NCBI RefSeq assembly: GCF_001311865.1
Contig: NZ_BBCD01000020.1
Coordinates: 1 to 58,949 of the forward strand
Length of the DNA stretch: 58,949 bases
Direction of reading: 5' to 3'
Origin: Piscibacillus salipiscarius JCM 13188
GTDB taxonomy: Bacteria; Bacillota; Bacilli; Bacillales; Alkalibacillaceae
In this document: in pieces, positions 40,763-51,115 of the stretch
How the letters are laid out: the number at the start of each line of letters is the position of its first letter
Position numbering within the stretch: the first letter of the stretch is position 1
Translations under genes and position numbers: made by a program
The notes under the pieces: model-generated
What the model was told of the DNA's origin: nothing
The model's database searches: none
What the model saw: the letters and a program-made list of their open reading frames with translations, nothing else

Positions 40763-41295
40763 ATGTTAGATCTTTGGTATTTGTTTTTAGCCTTTTTAAT
40801 TCCAGGAATTCTGGGCTACGGCGGTGGACCGGCGTCGATTCCCTTGATTGAGCACGAAGTCGTTAAGAACTATGAATTTTTAACGACAACAGAATTTGGA
40901 GAAATCCTAGCGCTCGGAAATGCGCTCCCAGGACCAATCGCAACGAAACTAGCAGGCTATATCGGCTATCATGTTGCGGGTACTCCGGGTGCAATTGTCG
41001 CGCTAATCGCAACGATTGTCCCATCACTTGTGGCCATGATTTTGCTACTCGGGCTAATCATGAAGTTTAAAGATTCGCCAAAGTGAAGAAGATGACATCG
41101 CTGATTCGGCCGACGATTGGGATCTTATTATTCGTTTTAGCGTTTCAATTTTTTGATACATCGTACCAGTCGGCAGGATTACTGCAAACTGCGATTCTAA
41201 TCATATCTAGTTTTCTTCTGCTTGAAAAAGCCAAACTTCACCCAGCTTTTGTCATTATGGGAGCTTTAACATACGGGGCTATTTTCCTAAGTTAA
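40763..41295 (+). CDS. chrA: Chromate transporter ChrA, second half-size subunit (one frameshift)
   Basis: About 177 residues, paralogous to the previous gene: ILGYGGGPASIPLIEHEVV and LGNALPGPIATKLAGYIGY. The frame changes near 41083, where one A is missing before GTGAAGAAG, and then reads RPTIGILLFVLAFQFF to the end. GAGGAGG precedes ATG, 13 bases after the first subunit ends. It pairs with that subunit to form the transporter. Confidence 0.88.
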
Positions 41296-41468
41296 AAAGT
41301 AACATTTTGTATAGTCTGAATAGTCAAAATTAATCAAAAAGTGAATGTTTATTCATTAAAAATAATAAAAAGTTAAAATATCATTGATTTTTACTTATTT
41401 TGTATATAATATTCTTTAAAATCTTTTTATCTGACTATTACATTAACTCGATAAAGGGGGTAAAACTC

Positions 41469-42411
41469 ATGATCAATTTAATCATCTCAAGGCTCGTGCA
41501 AATGTTCTTCTTGCTTTTGGGCATATCGTTCATCGTCTTTATGAGCATGCACTTTGCCCCTGGTGATCCAGCCCGAATTATTGGCGGACCAACAGCTAAT
41601 GAGTCTGACATTGAAAATATTAGGGCAAGCCTTGGACTGAACCGGCCAATCTTAGTTCAATACTGGGACTACCTAGTAGGCGTGTTGCAGGGTGATTTAG
41701 GGTTTTCCTATCAATCTAACGAGTCGGTCAACCAAGCTATTGCGACTAGATTTCCAAACACATTAAATCTAGCCATCGCGAGTATGATTGTCGCGGTGAT
41801 CATCGGAGTTGTGGCTGGAATCGTATCAGCCCTTAAACAAAACACATGGTGGGATGTTTTTACGACTACGGGAGCACTGGCGGGAATCTCGATTCCAAAA
41901 CTTCTGGTTAGGGACGATTTTAATTCTTATTTTCGCCGTCAACTTACAGTGGTTTCCGGCTGGTGGATTAAGCGCTCCGTTCTGGACGCTTCAAGGCATG
42001 AAAGAACTGGCGTTACCAGCGATTACGCTTGGAACAGGTTCGGCAGCGTTAATCGCCCGAATGACGAGATCCTCGATGCTGGAAGTGATCCGCTCTGATT
42101 TCGTCAGAACAGCGAGAGCGAAAGGGGTCAAAGAAAAAGTCGTCGTGTTTGTCCACTGTATGAGAAACGCGATGATTCCTGTCATCACCGTAATCGGTAT
42201 GAACTTCGGGTTTTTACTTGGCGGAACGATTATTACGGAACAAGTTTTCGCGATTAATGGTGTTGGAAGACTCATGATTGATGCGATCGCGGACCGTGAC
42301 TTCCCAATGGTACAAGGGTCGGTCCTACTCGTTGCCAGCTTGTTTGTCATTGTGAATTTAATTGTTGATATTGTGTATGCCTTTATCGACCCAAGAATTA
42401 GTTACGACTAG
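41469..42411 (+). CDS. Peptide ABC transporter permease, DppB/OppB type (one frameshift)
   Basis: About 314 residues with six membrane segments. The start is NLIISRLVQMFFLLLGISF with HFAPGDPARIIGG. The permease loop that contacts the ATPase is VRTARAKGVKEKVVVFVHCM, followed by MNFGFLLGGTIITEQVF. An extra A near 41898 shifts the frame; removing it restores ISIPNFWLGTILILIF. It is the first gene of a five-gene peptide operon and has GGGGG before its ATG. A TATAAT lies at 41405 within the 170-bp upstream gap. Confidence 0.88.
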
Positions 42412-42426
42412 AAGGGAGGAACGAAG

Positions 42427-43317
42427 ATGTCAACGCAAACCGTCACTGCAAAAGGACTTAAGAATGTTGAGAAAGACAGTGTCTTTAAAGATACGATGAA
42501 GCGGATGCTTAAAAATAAGCTCGCTGTTATTGGACTTGTGATTATCACTATTCAAATTTTACTTGCCGCATTCGCACCGTTTTTAACGAGCTACGCACCT
42601 GACACTCAAACGTTATCAGCCCGTGAACTACCAATTGGATCTGAAGGCCACTGGCTAGGGACGGATAACTACGGACGCGACATGTGGAGCCGGATTGTTT
42701 ATGGTGCGAGAATCTCCATCTTAGTTGGCTTAGGGTCCGTCGCCTTAGGGCTAATCGGAGGCGTGATCTTAGGGCTGCTTTCTGGTTACTACAAAAAATT
42801 AGATGCGATCATTATGCGGATTATGGACTTACTGTTCTCATTCCCAGGCATTTTACTAGCCATGCTCATCATCGCAATCTTAGGAACAAGCCTAGTGAAC
42901 GTGGTGATTGCGATTAGTATTTGGTCGATTCCAAACTGCGCGAGAATTGTCCGCGGAAGTGTTTTATCGGCTAAAAAGGAAGAGTATATCTTGGCCCAAA
43001 GGTCACTTGGAGCTAGTGATAGGCGCATTATGTTTAAACATATTTTGCCGAATATAACAGCGCCGATTATCGTCTTTGCGACAATGCGTATGGCAACAGC
43101 GATTCTATCAACCTCAGCCTTAAGCTATTTAGGTTTAGGGGCACAGCCGCCAACACCTGAGTGGGGCGCAATGATTGCAGCAGGTCAGGACTATATGTGG
43201 ACATCCCCGCATATGACGATTGTTCCTGGTATCGCAATTATGCTTGTTGTATTTGCTTTTAACGTTGTCGGAGATGGTTTGAGAGATGCGTTAGATCCAA
43301 ATATGGAACTAGATTAA
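42427..43317 (+). CDS. Peptide ABC transporter permease, DppC/OppC type
   Basis: An intact protein of 296 residues with six membrane segments. It has HWLGTDNYGRDMWSRIVYGA, the hallmark of OppC/DppC permeases, and the ATPase-contact loop LAQRSLGASDRRIMFKHIL. It forms the channel heterodimer with the preceding permease. Ribosome site GAAGGGAGG; spacing to neighbours is 15 and 11 bases, a tight operon. Confidence 0.92.
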   Translation: MSTQTVTAKGLKNVEKDSVFKDTMKRMLKNKLAVIGLVIITIQILLAAFAPFLTSYAPDTQTLSARELPIGSEGHWLGTDNYGRDMWSRIVYGARISILVGLGSVALGLIGGVILGLLSGYYKKLDAIIMRIMDLLFSFPGILLAMLIIAILGTSLVNVVIAISIWSIPNCARIVRGSVLSAKKEEYILAQRSLGASDRRIMFKHILPNITAPIIVFATMRMATAILSTSALSYLGLGAQPPTPEWGAMIAAGQDYMWTSPHMTIVPGIAIMLVVFAFNVVGDGLRDALDPNMELD

Positions 43318-43328
43318 GAGGAGGAATT

Positions 43329-44891
43329 ATGTATGAAAAATTATTGTTTTTACTAGTAGCTATTCCGATTCTACTATTAGCTGCTTGTACGGGTGGAAGT
43401 GAGAGCCAGCCAGAAGGAGGAAATGCAGAAGGTAATGAAGGCGGAGGTAGCGGAAGTGCTGATCAAACCCTTACATATGCATCCACATCAGATGCGCCGG
43501 GTTTATCGCCGATTGATACGAATGACAGTGTATCATCACACGTGATCGAGCAAGTCTATGAAACTCTTTTTAAGAGAAATGCCGAAACAGGCGAAATTGA
43601 ACCACTTCTAGCTAAATCTTATGAAAACCCAGATGACAACACGTGGGTGATTAAGCTAAAAGAAGATATTAAATTCCATGACGGCACACCTTTTAACGCA
43701 GAAGCGGTTAAATACACATTTGAAACATTTTTAGATCCTGAACGTGCAGCACCGCGTGCGTCATTACTAGCACCCGTTGAAAGTATCGAAGTGAAAGATG
43801 AATATACCGTTGTCATTAAAACTAATAAGCCTTACGGTGCCATGCTAGCAGCTCTATCTCACTCAAACGCGTCGATTGTGAGCCCTGAAGCAGACAAGAG
43901 TGGGAACTTAAATGAGAACCCTGTTGGGACAGGACCTTTCAAATTTGTTTCTTGGGAAAAAGGTAACGAAATTGTTTTAGAGAAAAATGCGGATTATTGG
44001 CAGGGTGAGCCAACGCTTAACCAAGTAACATTTAAAGTTGTTCCATCTGTATCAACGGCTATTTCAATGATGGAAACAGGCGAAGTTGATTTTATTGATG
44101 GCGTGACTTCACAACATACGTCTCGATTAGAAGGTAACGGTTCGATTAATCTGATTAAAAAAGAAGGAACACCTGTTTACTACATGGGTTTTAACATGGA
44201 AAAAGAACCGATGAATAACCCAGAGTTCAGAAAAGCATTAGCTCATGCGATTGATCGTGATGCATACGTGGAATCGCTGAATGGGTTAGGTGTTCGCTCT
44301 AACAGCTTCGTTGGTCCACAAGTGTTTGGTTATGATGAAAGCGCAGAAGACCTTGGTTACAGTTATGACCCTGAAAAAGCGAAACAAATTATCGAAGAAA
44401 ATGGCTTTGGCGATCAAACATATCACATGTTAGTAGCAAACCGTGACATGTATATTAATATGGCGGAGATCGCTCAAGCCCAGCTAAGCGAAGTTGGCAT
44501 TAATGTTGAGATGGAAATGATTGAGTGGGGAACATTCCTAGATATGACAGCTGAAGGGAACTTTGACTTAACCTTCTTAGGTTGGTCGAACGTAACGGGT
44601 GACGGTAGTGAATTGTTATACCCTAACCTTCATACCGACAACTTAGGTTCTTCTAATCGAACGAGATATTCCAACAAAGAATTCGATGAGCTAGTTGTAA
44701 AATCTCGTACGACAACTGATCAGGAAAAACGTAAAGAATATTTAGCTGAAGCCAATGCCTTAGCGATCAAAGACGCTCCATGGGTACCCATGCACCACGG
44801 CGTTGTGACTGCAGCCGTCGTTGATTCAGTTAAAGGATTAGAATTATCACCAACAGGAAGTTGGAGACTATACAAAGTTTCTAGAGAGTAG
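43329..44891 (+). CDS. Peptide ABC transporter substrate-binding lipoprotein (family 5)
   Basis: An intact protein of 520 residues. The signal peptide ends in the lipobox LLAAC at about residue 20, followed by a Gly/Ser/Glu linker. The SBP family 5 fold shows VYETLFKRNAETGEIEPLLA, FHDGTPFNAEAVKYTFE and NPVGTGPFKFVSWEKGNEIV. It binds peptides or, in some relatives, glutathione or nickel, outside the membrane. With a GGT and a DUF1028 gene nearby, a peptide or gamma-glutamyl peptide ligand is favoured. Confidence 0.9.
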   Translation: MYEKLLFLLVAIPILLLAACTGGSESQPEGGNAEGNEGGGSGSADQTLTYASTSDAPGLSPIDTNDSVSSHVIEQVYETLFKRNAETGEIEPLLAKSYENPDDNTWVIKLKEDIKFHDGTPFNAEAVKYTFETFLDPERAAPRASLLAPVESIEVKDEYTVVIKTNKPYGAMLAALSHSNASIVSPEADKSGNLNENPVGTGPFKFVSWEKGNEIVLEKNADYWQGEPTLNQVTFKVVPSVSTAISMMETGEVDFIDGVTSQHTSRLEGNGSINLIKKEGTPVYYMGFNMEKEPMNNPEFRKALAHAIDRDAYVESLNGLGVRSNSFVGPQVFGYDESAEDLGYSYDPEKAKQIIEENGFGDQTYHMLVANRDMYINMAEIAQAQLSEVGINVEMEMIEWGTFLDMTAEGNFDLTFLGWSNVTGDGSELLYPNLHTDNLGSSNRTRYSNKEFDELVVKSRTTTDQEKRKEYLAEANALAIKDAPWVPMHHGVVTAAVVDSVKGLELSPTGSWRLYKVSRE

Positions 44892-44898
44892 GGATCGT

Positions 44899-45892
44899 AT
44901 GACAGAACACTTATTAGACGTCAACAATCTAGTAACTTCTTTTCGAACAGCTGATGGAAATCTAACAGCTGTTCGAGGGGTATCTTTTTCAGTCGAACAA
45001 GGCGAGACTTTATGTATCGTCGGTGAATCTGGTTGCGGTAAAAGTATAACATCATTATCAGTGATGCAGCTTTTACCTAATGGTCAAATTGACAATGGCT
45101 CGATTCAATTTGACGGAAAGAGTTAACAGGTTTATCGCAGGATGAGATGAGGCAAATTCGCGGAAATGACATCTCGATGATTTTCCAGGAACCGATGACG
45201 GCATTAAATCCTGTTTTTACGGTAGGTTTTCAGATTCGTGAGCCACTTAAGATTCACTTAGGATTGTCAAAAAAGAGGCGACTCAGAAGGGGATCGAGCT
45301 GTTAAAACAAGTGGGCATTCCATCACCCGAGAAGCGGATGAATCAGTTTCCACATGAACTAAGCGGCGGGATGAGGCAGCGCGTGATGATTGCGATTGCG
45401 CTCGCTTGTAATCCGAAGCTTTTGATTGCGGACGAACCGACGACAGCTTTAGATGTGACGATTCAGTCGCAGATTCTAGATTTAATCGATGATTTAAAAG
45501 AAGAGCTCAACATGGGCGTGGTGATGATCACTCACGATATGGGTGTGGTTGCCGAAGTCGCTGATCGCGTCATGGTCATGTACGCTGGTGAGAAAATCGA
45601 AGAAGGCGACGTCGAGACGATTTTTAACCATCCAAAACACCCTTATACGAAAGGCTTGCTTAAGTCCGTGCCTAATGTTGATGATGCCGACCATAACTTA
45701 GAACCGATTGCGGGTTCACTGCCTAGTTTAAAAGAAGAAATAGTCGGCTGCCGATTCTTTGATCGCTGCGAATTTGCGACCGAAAAATGCCGAAGTCAAT
45801 CACCACCAAGTTTTGCCGTATCAGAAGGCCATTCAGTCAGATGCTGGTTACAGGAGGGATCACATGATGAGCGAACAGCAAACTATTCTTAA
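44899..45892 (+). CDS. Peptide ABC transporter ATPase, DppD/OppD type (two frameshifts)
   Basis: About 331 residues. Walker A is [12 protein letters not shown], the signature is [16 protein letters not shown], Walker B is [12 protein letters not shown], and the C-terminal oligopeptide-transporter extension has [15 protein letters not shown], a cysteine motif common in OppD/DppD. Frames change near 45118 and 45272 at A runs. It drives uptake together with the next ATPase, whose start it overlaps by about 29 bases. Confidence 0.9.
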
Positions 45893-46841
45893 ACTCGACC
45901 AACTAAATAAACACTTTCCTGTACGAGGCGGATTGCTTAAGCGCGTGCAGAATCATGTGTACGCCGTTAATGATATATCGATTGACGTGAACGAGGGTGA
46001 CTCAGTCGGGATTGTCGGAGAGTCGGGCTGCGGAAAGTCGACACTTGGCAGAACCATTTTAAGACTAGAGGAACCAACGAGTGGTGAGATTTGGTTTAAA
46101 GGTGAAAACATTACGGATTTAAGTGAACGAAAGCTTAAGAAATTTAAGCACGATATGCAGATGATTTTTCAGGATCCATTTGCATCGCTAGACCCGAGAC
46201 AGCGTGTAGGCGATACGCTTGAAGAACCGTTCGTGATTCATACCGATTTATCTAAAGAAGAGCGAATGGAGAAGGTGGTTAAGCTCTTGCATGAAGTCGG
46301 GCTGGATGAGACGCATTATTATAAATATCCTCACCAGTTCAGCGGCGGGCAGCGGCAGAGAATTGGAATCGCGAGGGCCATTGCGCTGAACCCTGAGATG
46401 ATCGTTTGCGATGAAGCGGTATCAGCCCTCGACGTGTCTGTGCAGGCGCAGGTTATTAAACTATTAAAAGAACTGCAGGATGAATATGATTTAACTTATC
46501 TATTTATCTCGCACGACTTGGGCGTCGTACGCCACTTCTGTAATAAAGTCTTGGTGATGTACCTTGGAAACATGGTCGAATGGGCGCCGGTTGATGAACT
46601 GTTTAGTAATCCGATTCATCCATATACAAGGGCGCTACTGTCTGCGATTCCAAGACCTATACCAGGTAAGGAACGCGAGAAGATCCAGCTGAAGGGCGAT
46701 TTGCCTAGCCCGAGCGATCCACCAACAGGCTGCCCATTCCACACTCGTTGCCCTATCGCCACCGAGGTTTGTAAAGAGGTCAAGCCTGAGTGGCGCGAGG
46801 TCACACCGAATCACTATGTTGCTTGCCATGAGCGAGGGTGA
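45864..46841 (+). CDS. Peptide ABC transporter ATPase, DppF/OppF type
   Basis: About 325 residues and intact. Walker A is [15 protein letters not shown], the signature is [16 protein letters not shown], Walker B is [14 protein letters not shown], and the C-terminus carries [15 protein letters not shown]. The ATG at 45864 lies six bases after AGGAGGG inside the end of the preceding gene, which indicates translational coupling. A longer in-frame upstream reading lacks a ribosome site. Confidence 0.93.
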   Translation: MMSEQQTILKLDQLNKHFPVRGGLLKRVQNHVYAVNDISIDVNEGDSVGIVGESGCGKSTLGRTILRLEEPTSGEIWFKGENITDLSERKLKKFKHDMQMIFQDPFASLDPRQRVGDTLEEPFVIHTDLSKEERMEKVVKLLHEVGLDETHYYKYPHQFSGGQRQRIGIARAIALNPEMIVCDEAVSALDVSVQAQVIKLLKELQDEYDLTYLFISHDLGVVRHFCNKVLVMYLGNMVEWAPVDELFSNPIHPYTRALLSAIPRPIPGKEREKIQLKGDLPSPSDPPTGCPFHTRCPIATEVCKEVKPEWREVTPNHYVACHERG

Positions 46842-46864
46842 GTAGAGGGGCGATTCATCGAAAT

Positions 46865-47053
46865 GTGAACAGATGAGGCTCATATGCGGACAGTTTTCGT
46901 GGAAATACGAACACTTTGAACGCAGATACGGACAGATCACGTGAAAATGCGGACACTTTGATCGTAGATACGAACAGTTCACATGAAAATGCGGACACTT
47001 AAGTGACGGATGCGAACAATTGACCAGGAGATACAGACAATTGAAACGAATAA
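46865..47053 (+). repeat. 21-nt periodic intergenic array (family 2)
   Basis: Nine consecutive units of exactly 21 nt. Each begins with a core of the form RYGRACA (for example GCGGACA, ACGAACA), with small departures, and most end in AT; the inner bases vary. The array lies between the oppF stop (46841) and the DUF1028 ribosome site, with no terminator between. In other frames it gives a false repetitive peptide. Confidence 0.85.
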
Positions 47054-47075
47054 ATAGATAAAAGGAGGTTTTACT

Positions 47076-47939
47076 ATGGCAAAAACTCCAAACAACCTCG
47101 TTGCGACGTTTTCAATCGTCGGATTTGATCCAAATACTGGTGAATTAGGTGTCGCGACGCAGTCTAAGTTCCTTGGAGTAGGGGCGGTTGTCCCGTGGGC
47201 AGAGGCGAATGTGGGAGCAGTGGCGACTCAGTCACTCGCGAACACGGCGTTCGGTCCTGATGGTCTAGCCCTACTTAGAGAAGGCAAGACGGCTCAAGAA
47301 GCTCTGGACACGTTAACCAAAAATGACCCAGATGCGGCGATGCGCCAAGTTGGGATCGTGGACTTCAAAGGTAACTCAGCTACGTTCACTGGCGAGGGCT
47401 GCTATGATTGGGCTGGCGGAAAAGCAGGGAAGAACTATGCGGCTCAGGGTAACATCTTAGTTGGAGAAGATACCGTGACGGCGATGGCAGAGACGTTCGA
47501 AACAACAGAGGGCCAGCCCTTAGCTGAACGGTTACTCTCTTGTCTTCATGCGGCACAAAAAGCAGGCGGTGACAAGCGTGGGATGCAGTCAGCTGCGATT
47601 TATATCGTTAAAGAAAAAGGCGGCTATGGCGGGTACAACGACCGTTACCTAGACTTACGCGTGGATGAGCACGAAATGCCGATTGACGAGCTTGAACGAA
47701 TCTATCGCTTACATCAGCTTTATTTTAATAAGCCAAAGGAAGAGAATATTGTTGAGTTGGATGATGAGAAAAAGTTCGCATTATCTAAAAAACTAGCAGA
47801 ATTAGGTTACTTAGAAGAAGGCGGAGACTTTGATGAAGCGTTCCGTAATTACATTCACACGGAGAATTTTGAAGAACGCGAGCAAGAACCAGGTAAGATT
47901 GACTTGGAACTCTACTATTATATAGTAGGAAACCATTAA
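47076..47939 (+). CDS. DUF1028 family protein (predicted Ntn-hydrolase fold)
   Basis: An intact protein of 287 residues. The N-terminal domain has NLVATFSIVGFDPNTGELGV, PWAEANVGAVATQSLAN and QVGIVDFKGNSATFTGEGC, typical of DUF1028. Structural relatives are Ntn hydrolases, but the activity is not established. The last 80 residues form an extra helical region. It follows a peptide transporter, and DUF1028 genes often sit with peptide or amino acid catabolism genes. AAAGGAGG lies before ATG. No signal peptide, so probably cytoplasmic. Confidence 0.85.
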   Translation: MAKTPNNLVATFSIVGFDPNTGELGVATQSKFLGVGAVVPWAEANVGAVATQSLANTAFGPDGLALLREGKTAQEALDTLTKNDPDAAMRQVGIVDFKGNSATFTGEGCYDWAGGKAGKNYAAQGNILVGEDTVTAMAETFETTEGQPLAERLLSCLHAAQKAGGDKRGMQSAAIYIVKEKGGYGGYNDRYLDLRVDEHEMPIDELERIYRLHQLYFNKPKEENIVELDDEKKFALSKKLAELGYLEEGGDFDEAFRNYIHTENFEEREQEPGKIDLELYYYIVGNH

Positions 47940-47962
47940 TACCCCCTATAAATAGATGAAAA

Positions 47963-47996
47963 GTGGCACCTGTTTCATGACGGGTGCCATTTTTTC
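47963..47996 (+). terminator. Terminator of the peptide transporter-DUF1028 operon
   Basis: TGGCACC pairs with GGGTGCCA and is followed by six T. It starts about 25 bases after the DUF1028 stop. Confidence 0.88.
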
Positions 47997-48058
47997 TGTA
48001 AAAAATGGAAATTTATCCGAAAATAAAAGTAGAGTGTCTTTTTAAGGGGGAAGTACGA

Positions 48059-48878
48059 ATGAAAAAGGGAATCGCAATAGCTATTATTATCATTTTACCT
48101 ATTCTATTTTTATTAGCACCAGCACTAGTCCTATTTTTAGGAGTTGTTGGATTAATTATACTTAAAGTTAAGTTTCCAGCGATTAAAGGGGCAGTTGGTG
48201 AGCGGTACGTTAATAAGGAACTGATTAAATTAGGCGACCAGTATCACATTTTATGTGCCGAATAAAGAGGGATGCACGACGCAAATTGACCACGTGGTGA
48301 CCTCGCCTTATGGGATCTTTGTGATTGAAACGAAGCATTATCAGGGCTGGATTTTTGGGAAAGAGCATCAGAGATACTGGACTCAAACCATATATAAGAG
48401 AAAAGAAAAGCTGTACAATCCAATCTGGCAAAATTACGGGCACGTCCAATCGTTAAAACAGTTTCTCAGTAAAGAAGATATGAACTATCTATACTCTATT
48501 ATTGTTTTTACGCAGGATTCAACATTAAAGTTTAAGGATGATTTTAAATCTGCGAGAGTCATTCAAATCCCGCAATTAGTGGGAGCTATTAGTGAACGAA
48601 AATTACCGAGAATTGGCCGAACTGAATTAGCGGAAATTAATCATGCCCTTGAAGGTTTAATCATCCATGATCGAAAAGAAAAGAGACAAGTTATGAAAAA
48701 GCATGTGGCTGATATTAAAACTAAGCAAAAAGTAAAAGTGTTCAAGGAAAAAGAGCAGATTAAACAAAACCTCTGCCCAAAATGCGGTGGCAAGTTGTCT
48801 CAAAAGAAAGGGAAGTATGGTTCGTTTTATGGGTGTAGTAATTATCCGAAGTGTCGGTATACGGGGAAGGTGTCGTAG
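48059..48878 (+). CDS. NERD-domain protein with C-terminal zinc finger (one frameshift)
   Basis: About 273 residues: N-terminal membrane helices (residues 4-40), then a nuclease-related NERD domain with GAVGERYVNKELIKLG, TQIDHVVTSPYGIFVIETKH and WIFGKEHQRYW. A basic linker follows, then a topoisomerase-type C4 zinc finger, LCPKCGGKLSQKKGKYGSFYG and CSNYPKC. The Asp and Glu-Thr-Lys residues match the restriction-like nuclease core, so a DNA-processing role is plausible but unproven. An extra T near 48248 breaks the frame. AAGGGGGA precedes ATG 48059. Confidence 0.8.
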
Positions 48879-49410
48879 GGGGAGCCCTTGACTTCATTTT
48901 AGAGATCTGTTCATAGACTAGGGTGGAAATATTTTATATTTTTAACATAGTAGAAAAAAGAATGTACTTAAAAGTGTTTTATATATTGGTAGTAGTTTTC
49001 AACAATCGGGCTACATTTAAATTATAATTAAATGATCCTGAATTGTAATTATTTATTGTATTCTGATCACGGTTTGAAGAAAATTTGTTAAGTCATGCTG
49101 ACAATTGAAACAGTCATAGAGATAATGGAAACTCCTCCAAACAGGTGAAGCGCTTAGGAGTGGTAATTTGATGGGCCAAGATGAATGAGATGCGTATCTT
49201 AAGAACTTTTAATCTAGGGAAAATAAAGCTTTTGCGCTAGTGCGCAAAAGCAACAAACAAATTTTGGCACGCAATCATTTAAACTTATGTGGTATACAGT
49301 TTTAGTGAAAATATGAACAAATCATTTAAACTTGCGATCAATTTACACTAAATTGATTTATGATAATTATGAACAAAAATGAGTTAGAGTTCTTAACTAT
49401 CTGTACACAC
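48879..49410. other. 530-bp gap with a perfect inverted repeat and direct repeats
   Basis: No gene is seen. GCTTTTGCGC (49228-49237) and GCGCAAAAGC (49242-49251) form a perfect 10-bp stem with a 4-base loop but no T tail. AATCATTTAAACTT occurs twice, at 49273-49286 and 49320-49333. These sit downstream of the DCC gene of the toxin-like operon. Confidence 0.6.
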
Positions 49411-49845
49411 CTAATTATCTTCTAATGGCATTTCGCAAGTAGAACTATCGCATTGTCCTGTAGGAATAATAGTTCTTCTTCTTGCAATCCAATCATAAGT
49501 TTTCTGACCTAAACCAATAAATGAAGCAAGTGTTAAAAAAGGAACCATTAACCAGAGAAGAGGGGTGTTTTTACAAATACGATTAATACAGTAAATTCCA
49601 TCTTCTATTTCATGAGAGTGACTTTTAATAGAGTGAATACGATTTTCAAGCTTTTGGATATCTAGATTAAATATATCAACATACTCACTATCTCTAAACG
49701 ATAGAAACTCTATGCGCTTAAACCAATCCAATCGTTTGAAACGTTTGATGCTTTCTTTACAAAAAGGACACCAACCATCATATAATACTACTATTTGTCT
49801 CACAGGATCATCACCACTTTTGCTTATTAATTTTTCTTTTCTCAT
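49411..49845 (-). CDS. DCC-family thiol-disulfide oxidoreductase (DUF393)
   Basis: About 144 residues. LYDGWCPFCKESI is the family's CxxC redox motif near the N-terminus. A hydrophobic stretch, LLWLMVPFLTLASFIGLG, lies at about 97-114, and the C-terminus has QCDSSTCEM. It is the last gene of a minus-strand group with a secreted peptide and SdpA/SdpB-like proteins. A disulfide or redox role in peptide maturation would fit, since SDP has a disulfide, but this is inference. The start is uncertain; no strong ribosome site is seen. Confidence 0.75.
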   Translation of the reverse strand: MRKEKLISKSGDDPVRQIVVLYDGWCPFCKESIKRFKRLDWFKRIEFLSFRDSEYVDIFNLDIQKLENRIHSIKSHSHEIEDGIYCINRICKNTPLLWLMVPFLTLASFIGLGQKTYDWIARRRTIIPTGQCDSSTCEMPLEDN

Positions 49846-49888
49846 TACCAACTAGCATCGAAAAATTACCATTAGAAAGCTGAAAAGC

Positions 49889-50059
49889 TTAATTAATTAC
49901 ATTAATAAGAGATTTAATTGTCCACCATAAAAAACCTGTTGCTGCTAATGCAAATAAAACTAAAGACCCAAACTGGTTTCTTGTTCTTTTTGGCATTTAC
50001 AATTCCTATAAAGAAAACAACCGTTAAAAATGCAAATATAATAAAAGTAAAATTTCCAA
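49889..50059 (-). CDS. Small two-span membrane protein (frameshifted)
   Basis: About 56 residues. A helix FLTVVFFIGIVNA, a basic turn KKNKKPVW, and a second helix LVLFALAATGFLWWTI are seen, with frame changes at T runs near 50020 and in the GTTTGGG region near 49967. A strong AGGAGGGG ribosome site precedes TTG 50059. The position inside the peptide operon makes it an immunity-protein candidate, by context only. I do not recognise the family. Confidence 0.4.
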
Positions 50060-50146
50060 TTTTTCCCCTCCTAATTGTTTTTGATTATTATTATTATAGT
50101 GGAAATTACAACTAGTAATGATTAGATATTAAAACAAATTATTTTA

Positions 50147-51098
50147 TTATCTCGATTTATTAAGAAGCTTTATCGAGAATTGTTTTATCGTTCTTTTGTT
50201 AGTAATTTTTCTTCGGAATTTACGATATCTAAAGTAATTTCTTTTGTAAAACTTGTCATTAAATAATAGTAAGTCTAAACAGATCATTGTTAATCCAAAC
50301 GAGACAAGTCCCATGACTATAGCTATCCCTAAATGGAACATAACCAGGATAGAAATCATAACCCATTTGGTTGTTTTATTAAGAATTAAAAAGGGAAAAG
50401 CTATTTGAAAAATAACAGTTGAATATGTTCCTATTGTAAGCATAATAGGATTACTATAAATATATTCGGCTATACCAGGTAAAGTAAACTCACTTACTTG
50501 TAAAATATAATACAAAGCAACTCCGTTAAACCACATATCTCCTTGAGCTTTAAATATACCTGAAAAAGAGTATAAAATGGCTACCTGTATAATACACGCT
50601 ATTATACTTGTATTATGTAGTGCTGCTATATATCTGTTTTTATTTCTTTTAGTTTTAAATAAGGTGAAGTAAGCTCCTACATTTGCAAACATTAAAAAGA
50701 ATAGACAAATTATAAGTATATTGTTACCACCATCAAGTACGAAGGGATTTCTTTCATATAATGACCAAACAAATATAAAGTTTAGTACTCCAGTAATACG
50801 AGTATGAACACCTAATGTAAAAAGTAAGGCAATAACTATTCCTGAATAGAATAAAATATTGAAATACACGTTAGATACTGAAAGTTGATATAAAGAAAAA
50901 GAATTAGCTTGTGTTATATCTGAGATAAATTCTGCATGTGGGTAAACCCCGTTTGGTCCCCAATAATAATCCTTTTGGAAAATGTGAAGTAAATAAAAAT
51001 GGTTACAATTGAACCTAATCCTACCCTAACTATACTTGCACCTATAAGATGCTGTTCTTTTTCGAAAAATTAAATAAAATACGTAATATTTTTTTCAT
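50147..51098 (-). CDS. SdpB-like HTTM-domain membrane protein (at least two frameshifts)
   Basis: About 315 residues. The N-terminus (FEKEQHLIGASIVRVGLGSI), followed after a frame change near 50980 by YYWGPNGVYPHAEFIS, is typical of HTTM proteins of the SdpB type. The intact rest has about six more membrane helices, including LYSFSGIFKAQGDMWFNG. SdpB in B. subtilis works with SdpA to mature the SDP toxin. ATG 51098 follows TTGGGGA and is only 18 bases from the previous stop, so the two genes are coupled. Confidence 0.75.
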
Positions 51099-51115
51099 TT
51101 TAATTTCCCCAATAT

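Noticed and set aside
46635..46982. Minus-strand cysteine-rich repetitive reading
   Set aside because: It is the translation of the 21-nt array plus the antisense end of oppF. The period follows the DNA repeat and there is no start signal.
49228..49251. Hairpin as a terminator
   Set aside because: A perfect stem, but neither side is followed by a T run.
49918..50115. Plus-strand hydrophobic reading
   Set aside because: The opposite strand gives a better small two-span membrane protein with a strong ribosome site in the right operon orientation.
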